From NCBI GenBank assembly GCA_013076295.1, contig RQOL01000718.1, positions 2,294,001 through 2,358,000 on the forward strand: 64,000 nucleotides of DNA. Direction: 5' to 3'. This DNA comes from Sanderia malayensis. Its lineage: Eukaryota > Cnidaria > Scyphozoa > Semaeostomeae > Pelagiidae. This document shows positions 54,701 to 64,000 of this stretch, one piece after another. Made by a program: the position numbers and the translations under genes. The notes below the pieces were generated by a model. That model had not been told where the DNA came from. It saw nothing but the letters and a program-made list of their open reading frames with translations, and searched no databases. The stretch's first letter is position 1. Every line of letters starts with the position of its first letter.

Positions 54701-55273
54701 AGCAAGACAACGGGGATATTCCGGTTTTGTATTTCAAGCGGTTACGAAATATGAGCTATTGTGACGAATATTTTAAAAAATCAAATGCAGAGTAGTTTGG
54801 CTTATGTTTGACTTATATACCTCCATCCACTCAGCTCCTTTAGGGTTATCCGTAGCTTTCTGTAAACCTTTGGCCAGTATTACATTTTGAGCTGCTAGAC
54901 TATCAACTAACTGCTGAACGGAACTTGGCAAATAAAATGGTATTTGCGATGCTGTTTTATTGGCAGAGTATCCACTTTTCTGAGCTTCGTACAACTCCTT
55001 TTGCAACTGTGCTGATCTCCTCTCGGCTCTTATCATGCCTTCTTCATAATTAAACGCTCTCACTTTTAATCTTTCGTTCTCGTTTCTGAGTTGCTGACAG
55101 AACCTTGCTAGCCTATTTACGGCCTGCAAAGGTATCTGCATTTTCGCTTTCTCTGCTATTAAAGCACGAATCACACCACATAATTGTTGTTGAGAAAGCA
55201 ATTTTTTCTGACCATCTGCTTGGGCTTCCGTTTGGATTTCTTCGGGTACAACGTTAACTGGTGTTTCAGCCAT
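51756..55273 (-). CDS. Coiled-coil adaptor with UBAN-like segment and C-terminal zinc finger
   Basis: Coding exons: 51756-52163, 52367-52450, 52591-52635, 52772-52864, 53063-53341, 53735-54367, 54821-55273; joined 1995 nt, 664 aa, start MAETPVNVVP. The N-terminus (about 40-150) is helical (RFCQQLRNENERLK). A Ser/Thr-rich linker occupies about 240-310. Coiled coil then runs to about 530. Residues 456-495 (LKNYEEEIKSYGQERQELMQ, then EKLKRENEQLQ) resemble the ubiquitin-binding UBAN core (E/D...ERxxR...KexL) of TNIP, NEMO and optineurin. Next is an 11-residue Gln run (511-521). The last 22 residues form a C2HC finger (C643, C646, H658, C662; CETCGEKFP...), like the terminal fingers of NEMO/optineurin. 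If the family call is right it would bind poly-ubiquitin in NF-kB or autophagy signalling. The exon model is firm; the family call is tentative. Confidence 0.65.
53407..53560. repeat. ~34-bp tandem repeat in an intron of the coiled-coil adaptor
   Basis: Three good copies and one or two eroded ones of a unit containing ACTAAAAGAGAAAATTAGAG followed by TTTGAGTGTCTTCT. Confidence 0.8.
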
Positions 55274-58200
55274 GTTTTTCGTAAATCTGCAGTTAAACTA
55301 AATTCCTCTATACTTTTATTATTTGTCAATAGTCTCAACGAGAATAAAGTTCCTTCGAATAAATAACAATTCGTGTTGAAGCGCTTGTCAATATTCTTCT
55401 TCAAAACGGCCATAAGCCTGATGGCCTAAGACACAACTGATAATTCGTTTCGTATCAACAATAAGTCGAAGAAATTTAGTTTCCTTCGTTCACTAAAATG
55501 TTAACCAAATGGTGATTCACATTCAAAGTACGGTAAAACATCCTTTTGCGGCTCTTGGATGAGCTTGGGCTTGTTTAAAACTTCAACGCCATTTCCTCTC
55601 TTTTATAGTTGCTCAACCATATCATATCATCCCCCTTTCTTCTCTTTCTTGTCCTCGTTATATTAAGCGATTACGTCATTCACGGAAAGTCCCTTAGTTG
55701 AAGGAACAGAATTTTGACATGGAAGAGAATGGAAGCATTGCCAAGCGTGACGCATCAGTAGGATACGAGTCAGAGCCTATTTTAGTGTGGTTTTTTCTTC
55801 CCCATACTTTGTTGCCTTGGAAGTCCAAAATGTGGTCTTGGAAATTAAAGTGTGGATGGGGTTTTTTATTTTAACTATTTTTTGTTATAAATACGTTTTT
55901 TTTGTTGATAGAGGCTTGTAACTTTATAACATGGCAGTGAAAAAATCTGTGAATCTCGGAAAGTGTGGTATTGGGAAATTTTCATGAAGTAGTCCCTAGT
56001 GCGAGCCCTAAAGAAACTTCTTTGAAAACTGAGTCATCATGATTATAAATATCTTATTGTTGGTCAATTTGCTTTTAAATGGGCACAATCATTAGGGACA
56101 TACCAAAGATGTTAGTGTAGCTGTAATATTTCCCCCAAAAAGTATTTGTCTTTTGTAGAAAACCATGAAGCTGGGTATAGCTTCTTTAAAATTACAATAA
56201 TTAGGGACTTTACTGGCAGATCCCTCCCATGAAGCTTCTAGAATTTTCGATAACAGGTAATCCGGGTGCAGCTGCCAACCTGAATTCGAAGCCACGATGG
56301 CTGAATAAAAAACAAAAAATATGTTTACGCCAGCAATTTGTAGTGTGACAGCAGATGTGCAGATACATTCAACACATTCTGCATGTATTACTTTTGATAT
56401 GTATTTATCTTTTGACAATGTGGGAAAACACTTACGAAGAAAATGAAGTTATTGTATGTGGATGATTTTTCTTTGAAAAAGTTGCGAAAATCCCGACGGC
56501 CATTCGCTATCACGCAATAATTGGCCATGCGTGGCAATTGTGGGGAATTTAAAAGGCCTTTTCAGAGATACCGCTGGCCAATTTGATTATGAGCACTAGT
56601 TACAAGAGCAATGAAGCTTGGCAGAGAAACTCGGCATTGAACGTGGCATGCGGGGCTTGAAAAACTGCGATGTACACGTTATTCCAAACGACATACATAA
56701 TCACCCATCGTTTGCTTGAATAACATATAAACCGGCACTTGAAGATATATACAGTACAGAGCATACATGGTAAATTTCCAAACATGACTTTATCAAAGCA
56801 AAGAGTAAAGATTGTTGATGCAAAATGATCATTAACAAATAAATACAATAAATGCACTAACCTCATCCGAAATATCCATGGTTGAAGAGTATTGTTCGAG
56901 TCTTGATATATTTAAATTGCTTTGCTGTTCTCTATATTCTCGGAGGGTTTTTCTCGCTCAAATCCTCTTTGGTGATACCAGATGAAGTGTAAGCCCCGAT
57001 GCAAGCCTTTAACTTATTGTCGTGTTTAGAAGACGTTGGAAGAGGAGCGTGGTGTTCAGCAGTTATAAAATTTTAAATCCAGAAGCCAACCGATTCTCTA
57101 TTTATTCAAATTTAAGATGTTCACATGCTTGTGCCATCTGCTTCTTTCTGATTCGTCCGTGCAGACATAATCAGTTTTTTTAGGCAATGACGTTATGGTT
57201 GAAAATATCCACACTCGAAAGCATACATGTGTTTTCAACGTCCCATACTGCGGAATCGATAGAATCATCCATATCGGTCTGCATTACATACATATCCATC
57301 ATTTTCTACTGTCTGGTCTCTTGCAGTGGTGCACTACGCCACGGCAAAGCCTTAGCAGAATAACAACAGCAAATAATGCCATGCTTGTTGTGTAGAAATA
57401 CACAGAGCATATGCAATGCAGGAGGTTTAAAACGAAAGGAAATATGCATGAATGCGCAGAAATATATTATATAACTAGAAAGGCTGGCGCGCTTCGCGCA
57501 CCATCTCCCTGGTGTTTTGGCCTTCGATCTGAGTGGAACAGCAATCTTCAACAAAATGGGGTGGGGTCAACAAAATTCTGTTGTTTTGGCCCTCTACAAA
57601 TAAGCAGAACAGTGTTTATATATGTGGACCTATTCGCAGCACACTGTAAACTAGTATCGCTTACAAATACAACGCAAGGTAAACAAATGCTACTTGTAAA
57701 CAATTGCAAGTAGCTACATATGCAAGCCTAATGAGTGGAGTCGTTTATTATGGCGGCTGTTAGAGATACCAAACTAAAAAAGAAAGTCTACTTGTCAAAG
57801 TTGATGCACACACACGTGAATGAAAGAATACAGAAAGTGACACCTCCAGCAAAACGACATACAATTAATTTCTTAATTTGAGAAATGGATTCAACTAGAA
57901 ACAGAACTGGAAATCACGACAAGTCCGAGGTCCATAAAAAACTTGTGAGAGCATCAGAGTAGAAAGATATAAATATATGTCTTCATACTGTTAGACACTG
58001 TAGATTATTGAGAAAATGTGTTGTAATGATAGGTAAAAGGAGCGATAACAGATGTCGAATTCTCTTGGTTTCTGACGAAAATCCGTCCAGTGCGGCAAAA
58101 TGCATTGAAAGTTGGAGAAACTTAAAAAAGCCGCCATAGTAAAACCACTTGCCGCATATTTCGTAACATACATAATCTTCAGCGGAAAACGAAAAATATT

Positions 58201-58580
58201 GGAGATAACATCACGAACTACATGCGCGGGCGTATTTTAGCATGCATGACCTTACCAATAGATGGAAAACCCCGCTATCCACAAAGCACTATTGAAATAA
58301 ACAGAAATTTATTTATGATTCAACACCCTATTATTCTTGTCATTGTTGTTATCTTACATAATTGCATGATGTAGAATGTTGCGCAATACAGACTGATTGG
58401 TTCAGGTTGCGGGGGCGTGATAAAGTTTAACAGGCTCCTCACACGGTTTGTAAAGTCCTGTTTTCACTTTGCAAAGCTAATCCGGGTTGATTTAGCCCGG
58501 GTTCAACCCATCTCTGGAGGTGGGCTCTGTGAACTCGGGTTGAGCCTGGGTTGATAAGCCAAGCTAGTGCCCCACTTTAA
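55274..58580. other. Intergenic region with no firm gene
   Basis: One stretch on the minus strand, 56104-56300, looks like an isolated internal exon: TTTTTTATTCAG acceptor, 65 open codons, GTATGT donor. I could not join it to partners in frame. Everything else is short open frames without domains. Confidence 0.4.
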
Positions 58581-60068
58581 AGTGCCCCTACGGCTTTTTT
58601 TTTATTTGTGAATTCAATAAAACTCGGTACGCTGACTTCAAATCTGAAAATTATTTTTAAATCAGACGCGTAGTTCACGAGTTATAACGTGTGGAAGTGT
58701 CGATGTTTCGTCATTTTCGCCATTTTCCTTGTCTCACTTTTAGGACTGGGTCAAGTCCGACTATGACATCATAGTCAGACAGTGGCTGCCTATTGTGCTC
58801 AGTGGCGGCGGGCGTAGGCCGTGCAATGTTAAAACAGTACGGGGTTTCCAACAGGATCGAAAACATGATCACAGATATTTGACAAGACCTGAAAATTGTT
58901 AGATTTATATGTGAAACTGGGAAAATATGCCATATCGATGTGTTTTGGTAGCCCGTGCAAATGCACCCGATAAATCAAGATTTGTAGAGCTTCACAGGAT
59001 TCAGCTTTAAGCTCGCCCTGAAGCTGTAACGAGAAGGAAATTGAGATTTCATCAATTCTCAACGACGGACGAAATTCTAAACTTCGCAGTTAGAAATGCC
59101 AGCATGCAACCATCGATTTCGGTGCAATAACGAAATTCATGTGTAGTAATAAAGAATTGTGTTGCACATTTTCTACACTTGCGGTATCTAATGAAAATCG
59201 AATTGTTTCAAGTTTTTTCAACCACGAAGGTTGACCTACACGACGGATGCATATGGCCTAAATCATATTACGTATAGAATTTTGATACACTTTTATCAGA
59301 TACACAACAAAAAGACAATAGTTCAGATCCAGTTAATTGCCCAGAAAGTTCTCTTTCAACATTTCTTTTCTCGCTCACATCTCTTTCATAGCTTTCAGCG
59401 AAAGAGTTCTTAGCCAAATAGGATCAAATGCATCTCAGGTTCTCCTTCATCGGTCTGCTTTACTCTACGATACGATCAATGCTATCCCCTCGCCATCTTC
59501 GCATTCCTCGGCACTGCAAAATCCCTACTGTCATGAACTACTATCCGACTAACAATGTTAATTTATGGAAACTTTCTATTCAATTCTGATCACCAAAATT
59601 GCACAAATACCCACGAATACACATAACGAGACAAGACAAAGCGCAAACACTATCTATTATACTGAATGTAGGCCTACGCCCGCCGCCACTGAGCACACTG
59701 AGCAGCCACTACATGGGAATTTTGTATTTCCTCCCCACAGCTGCAAACTCGTCAAAAACTTTTCAAATTTCAATCCCATTATGCACCGACCTGTTTCTCA
59801 TCATCAAAGTTAAAAAATCAAATATCAAGCTCATCGTGTGCGAGAAAAGCTCATGTCAAATTTGTTGCTTCAGTACGGGAAAATGAAGGGGTCCGGCTAT
59901 GATGTCATAGTCGGACTCGACCCAGTCCTAAAAGTGAGACACGAAAGTGTGAACGCAATCTCTCGCAACTCAACAACTACTCAGCAGATCAAAAAAATAT
60001 AAACGGTATCAGAATCAGCGCATTCGATTCTATACTTTTAGCTAATAAAAAAAAGCCGTAGGGGCACT
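58581..60068. mobile_element. TTAA-flanked long-inverted-repeat element (piggyBac-type non-autonomous)
   Basis: The terminal sequence AGTGCCCCTACGGCTTTTTT is inverted exactly at the right end, and both ends abut TTAA (58577-58580 and 60069-60072), the piggyBac target duplication. Subterminal arms also pair: CTCACTTTTAGGACTGGGTC near 58735 and its inverse near 59920, and GGCGGCGGGCGTAGGCC near 58803 and its inverse near 59668. The element is 1488 bp. No transposase is recognisable; the interior has only short open frames, so it is presumably mobilised in trans. Confidence 0.85.
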
Positions 60069-60378
60069 TTAAAATCCTCACGATACAGTTAAAACAGAAT
60101 GTAATGTGTGCCGACTCCCCTTCTCGAGAGAACTTCAACAACATTACATGTACTTCCCAAATAATTGCAAAAAACTTGCTCACAAAATACGAAAAATTTT
60201 AAAGGGTTACTACAAGGTTGAAAGCCGTGCTTTCGAAGCTGCTAAAAATATATTTGGTTTAATAATCAACCAGAGGAGTGCATTCCCCATTTTAGCATAT
60301 TTATCAAAAAATCAAGAGTGTACAGGATAATTTCGTGCTACACAAAAGAATATGCATTTAAAATGAAATATAATGTAC

Positions 60379-63300
60379 CTATTCGCGACCAAAACCTCTT
60401 CCAAATTCATTCAATGCTAGCGTGAATCTCATTTTCATCCATCGTTCGGTTCTGTATCTTGGTAAAGAAAGCAGGTTGAAGCAAGTCATGGCTTGCGGTA
60501 GCAAATCTTGTTGTGATTCATCACCAAGAGGTTGAATAGTGATCTGAAAATCAAGCGATTTCAGTTAAATAGTAAAACAGAACTGAATAGTGATCTGAAA
60601 ATCAAGCGATTTCAGTTAAATAGTAAAGCAGAACTAATTAAGTTAAAGACAAGGTGTGAGAACAAGTGAAAAGATTTATACCGAAAAGCAAAGATAATAT
60701 AAGCAAAGAGAGAAAGAAAGATAGAACCGAGAAATATCTAAACTTGGAACAAAATAGCGTGAGCGTTAGGAAACATATTAAAGAAATTAGAGAGTATGGT
60801 GAAGAAGAAATATCAGTTAAGCAAGGAATTAAAATCACTTTACACACCTTCATATTTTCGATACCTTGAACAGAAATCTTGTCACTGCCAGTAAGAAAAG
60901 CTATACAAACAAAACAAAACATGATTGTGGAAAATGTTTTTCGCGAAAAGCAACAAATAATCTTGAATACTAGATCATTGGACATAAAAGTGCAGTATTA
61001 AACTCACCAAGAAATTTCTTTTTCATATTTATGTTAAAATCACGAAGCATTCCCCAAAACATTTCAATGACTGGCTCATTTCCTGTGTAGCCATTGGCAT
61101 AAGTAGTTTGCTGAAATTATAATCAAAGATGCTTGGTTCACGTATTCAAGCATTACAGCTATTATAGAATGCCGTAATTCTTCTGATTAGCGCCCACCCT
61201 CCTTTAACCGCCTCCATTTAATAAATGTCCACTTTAGAACAAAATAGGCGCAAAATAAGCGCCTTTATTAACCGCCCACAGCCGTTGACAGAACTGAACT
61301 TAATCAATAAAGAAGAGGGGGATAACATAAATATTTAATAATAATTTCGCAAGATTGTTGTTTGTTCATTTATAAATTAGCTTAATTTTAAACTTCAAGA
61401 TTTGAAATAAGCGCTCACTTCATCAAAATATTTTTTAAGCGTCCGGGTGTTTATCAGAAAAAATATAGTATTCAATTCGCAGATTATCGTTTCTGAACAC
61501 ATCATACACACCCCTCTCAGCTTCATGAAGGAATCATAATTTTCACAACCAACTATCATGTCCTTGAGTTCTTGTGGATGCCAGGAGCTCTGCAAAAATA
61601 ACAATTACAGCTCATAATACGTCTAAAAACAACCAAGCCAGTACAAGACTCGACCGACAACATGACTACATCTACATATCATTATAATCAGTAAAACTCG
61701 CAATGGGTATCACACTGATGAAATAAATAAATAAATAAATTTTAATTTAGGTAATTTACTGTCCATAAAGACAAGGAATAAAACAAACACAACATAATAA
61801 AACCATAGAAAGAACAAGTAGAGAGCTGACAACTTTAATAAAACTATGCGAAGGGTATTAGGATGGACTTCGTTCAGGGAGTATCATATAACAAAGTTAA
61901 CATATCAACATGGAAGGCTGGTTGTTAAAAAATACTCTCACTTACCAGTAGATCCTTGTCGCAAACAGTAAAGAATCCATCTCTGAATTTCTCAAACTGT
62001 CTCATCACAGATTTGTTTAGTTTATAATCAATAACAGCATCAACGTACTCTTCCCTGAAAATAGCATAACATAAATATGAAAAATACATAAAATAATAAT
62101 TAACATGTCCGTTGAGCATTCAATACATCTGTTCAATGATAATACTAATAATATGAGCTATCACTCGCGACCTGTTACATTTGTTTGTGCCACATCTTTA
62201 AAATACATCACAGAGCAGGAGTAGCTACGTGCATTGATGCAAACTATATCATGCAACATGCACATATAGATGATAAGTAGGTATAGTAATCAGTAGCAAC
62301 AATACTGATAGGAAGAGTATATAAGCATACCTATTATCTGCAGTTAAATCTATGTTTCCTCCATTTGGTTTTAAGTCAATGACTCTTAAACTTCCGTCAA
62401 ATGACTTTTCTTCAATCTGAAAGAAAAAGCTTGCGATAAAAAATAAGTGCTAACACAGTGTGAAGAAACCCACCCGTAATAACGCAAACTAAGAAGAGAT
62501 CGAACAAAAATGGTTGAGATTGGCAAGTGTTCGACTTCAAGGCATGACAATTTGCAGTAAGAAGCAAGGCTCTCTGAAATGCGGAGGCAGGTGTGTGTCA
62601 AATCAACTCACCTGAAATCCCTGAGAAAATATATCTTTGATATTTCCCCATTCAGTGTCATAGTCTAACAAATACTGCAGCGTCCTAAAAGAGTAAATTG
62701 AAAAAGATCTGACCTAACTATGCGAGCAGTATAAGAACAAGACCCTTGTGTTTAAGAATTGGAGCAGCATTGGAGCAGCATTCAAACGCACAACGCATAC
62801 GAATTAGGCAAAGAATCTGAAAATCCTACCTGGCATAATTTGGTTCGTAATACCTGAAATCATCCAGATTAGTTCTCCTGGAGAAAAAATTAAAAATCAG
62901 CTTAGCATGTCATTTAATATTCCACGTGGGTGCTTACACTATATCGGGGTCCCAAGAGGTATATATTCCCACGGGAAGAAGTTCTATCAAATGTCAAGTT
63001 CTCACACTCAATTACTGAAGAAAGATATAAGATATTACAGACGATAGGCCTTTTTCAACGGACAATTATTAAGTAATTGTGCACGAAAAAGAGACAGCTG
63101 TGAAATGATTTTAGGTGAAGATGGACAAGACACGTGTAAAGATAGCCCCCCCCCCGGAAAAGTAAATGGTTGAGCTTACTGATCAAGAAGTTTCTTGTAC
63201 AGAGCAAGGGGGAAACGTATATCAATGATTGTTGAATTGTAGAGCGCCAAACCACACACCAACCCAATGAGAAAATACATTTCCACATCCTCGTACATCT

Positions 63301-64000
63301 GAAAACGTGCAAATCATAATAATTATGGAAATAGATTTAACGACCTGTTTCTCATACTCCCTAACATTAAAGCTGTTCTTTAGTAATTTGTCAGAAAATG
63401 GTGAAATACTAGAGACACAGCATTATAGTTACACTCTTTTTTCTAATAAGAACCAGATACGTTTTGCCAATGCTCGATGTTCTTAACCTCTTGATAATTT
63501 TAGGCTAAAATGTTTTAAAATTGTTTTCATTTTATGAGAAAGATTTTTCAGTCATTTGGGAAACAACATACAGTAGGTAGTTTCTATGAGACGTTTGGTC
63601 AGGATACATTTGAAAATGAAGCACAGTTTAGTTTTACTTAAAACAATTTAAAAAAACACATTTTTAGTTTACATACTGACATGTCATCCTTTCATGGCAG
63701 ACATATAGTTTAGTATTATATGTGGCATGTCTTGTCTACCTGTGGGTCATTTTGAAACCAAACAGCATTTGAATCTTCCAGTTCAACAAACATGCCATAC
63801 TTTAAATCAAAAATCTCCTCGATAAGTAGCAAGAAAAACTCCTGCAATGAAAACAGATAATCAATAAATCTCACTGGCAACTGAATCTGAGTCTAACTAG
63901 AATGATGTTGAGGAGTGTTGAAGTTTTGATACGACTTGAAGCTCAATCAAAACACGGCAGTGATGTTTAATACCTTTCTCAATCCACCGGCATCTATGCC
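60379..64000 (-). CDS. HERC-like E3 ubiquitin ligase, HECT domain, 5' part beyond the window
   Basis: Exons in window: 60379-60543, 60848-60900, 61008-61110, 61512-61589, 61946-62054, 62331-62416, 62612-62684, 62830-62877, 63180-63298, 63740-63841, 63974-64000 (continues); 963 nt, 320 residues to the stop. The sequence runs through a nearly complete HECT domain: GIDAGGLRKEFFLLL, YGMF, LIGLVCGLALYNSTI, FPLALYKKLL, REEYVDAVIDY, FLAFLTGSDKISVQGIENMK, LPQAMTCFNLLSLPRY, with the thioester-forming Cys in TCFN. Wording is closest to small HERC proteins (HERC3/4); their RCC1 repeats would lie beyond the window edge, so this is not verified. HECT ligases accept ubiquitin from E2 on the Cys and pass it to substrates. 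The acceptor of the last exon is duplicated (60534-60635). Confidence 0.9.
60534..60635. repeat. 51-bp direct tandem duplication across a splice acceptor
   Basis: Two copies, 60534-60584 and 60585-60635, are almost identical (one A/G difference seen). Each copy carries the same TTTCAG|ATCACTATTC acceptor and exon edge of the HECT gene's last exon. Confidence 0.88.
61165..61290. mobile_element. Possible MITE fragment in a HECT intron
   Basis: CCGTAATTCTTCTGATTAGC followed by repeated GCGCC/CCGCC words resembles the start of the 39.2-kb family (CCGTAAATCCTCGAATAAGC). The right boundary is unclear. Confidence 0.35.
61718..61742. repeat. (AAAT)n microsatellite
   Basis: About six AAAT units in an intron of the HECT gene. 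Confidence 0.85.

Noticed and set aside
58829..59813. Short open frames inside the TTAA-flanked element as a transposase
   Set aside because: None carries a recognisable transposase motif and all are under 90 codons.

Overview
The window is nuclear DNA from an animal. The genes are intron-rich, with GT-AG introns of about 80 bp to 2 kb, in an AT-rich background. They encode metazoan proteins: doublecortin, IkB/BCL3-like, JNK, anthrax-toxin-receptor-type vWA, HERC-type HECT and bHLH proteins. Gene compactness, small TA-flanked palindromic elements and intron positions that suit vertebrate-like protein models suggest an early-branching animal, most likely an anthozoan cnidarian (sea anemone or coral). 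That assignment is an inference. No bacterial operon, CRISPR array, tRNA or rRNA was seen.

Layout: 1.6-5.0 kb (-) ENKD1-like enkurin-domain gene with a 62-bp minisatellite in its last intron. 6.3-7.4 kb (+) single-exon gene with a PIN-like domain and C2H2-type fingers. 7.4-13.1 kb no convincing gene. 13.1-14.7 kb (+) bHLH gene with a TATA box and an intron in the 5' UTR. 14.7-18.7 kb no convincing gene. 18.8-24.8 kb (-) DCDC2-like tandem doublecortin gene. 25.5-29.3 kb (-) BCL3/IkB-like ankyrin gene carrying a 5'-truncated non-LTR retrotransposon, antisense, in an intron. 30.2-31.8 kb (-) SELENOS, with an in-frame UGA for selenocysteine and a SECIS element that can be folded by eye. Divergent from it, 32.0-37.1 kb (+) is a tandem calponin-homology/coiled-coil gene that I cannot name. 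37.5-38.4 kb is a ~186-bp tandem repeat and 39.2-39.5 kb a MITE. 39.9-46.3 kb (+) ANTXR-like vWA receptor, 19 exons with one GC-AG intron. 46.5-46.7 kb another MITE. 47.6-50.6 kb (+) JNK. Convergent with it, 51.8-55.3 kb (-) is a coiled-coil adaptor resembling the UBAN/NEMO-optineurin-TNIP group, with a C-terminal zinc finger. 58.6-60.1 kb is a TTAA-flanked long-inverted-repeat element. 60.4-64.0 kb (-) is the HECT domain of a HERC-like E3 ligase that continues past the window.

The exon models were built by hand. Each joined CDS stays in frame with a length divisible by three, and all but a few splice sites are canonical. The models give ENKD1 357 aa, DCDC2 513 aa, BCL3-like 471 aa, SELENOS 195 aa, CH/coiled-coil 1176 aa, ANTXR 482 aa, JNK 381 aa (440 aa with a retained intron), adaptor 664 aa and HECT part 320 aa.

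By theme there are microtubule/cilium genes (ENKD1, DCDC2), stress and immune signalling genes (BCL3-like, JNK, UBAN-like adaptor, HERC-like ligase, SELENOS for ER-associated degradation) and a matrix receptor (ANTXR). Whether this clustering means anything cannot be decided from one window.
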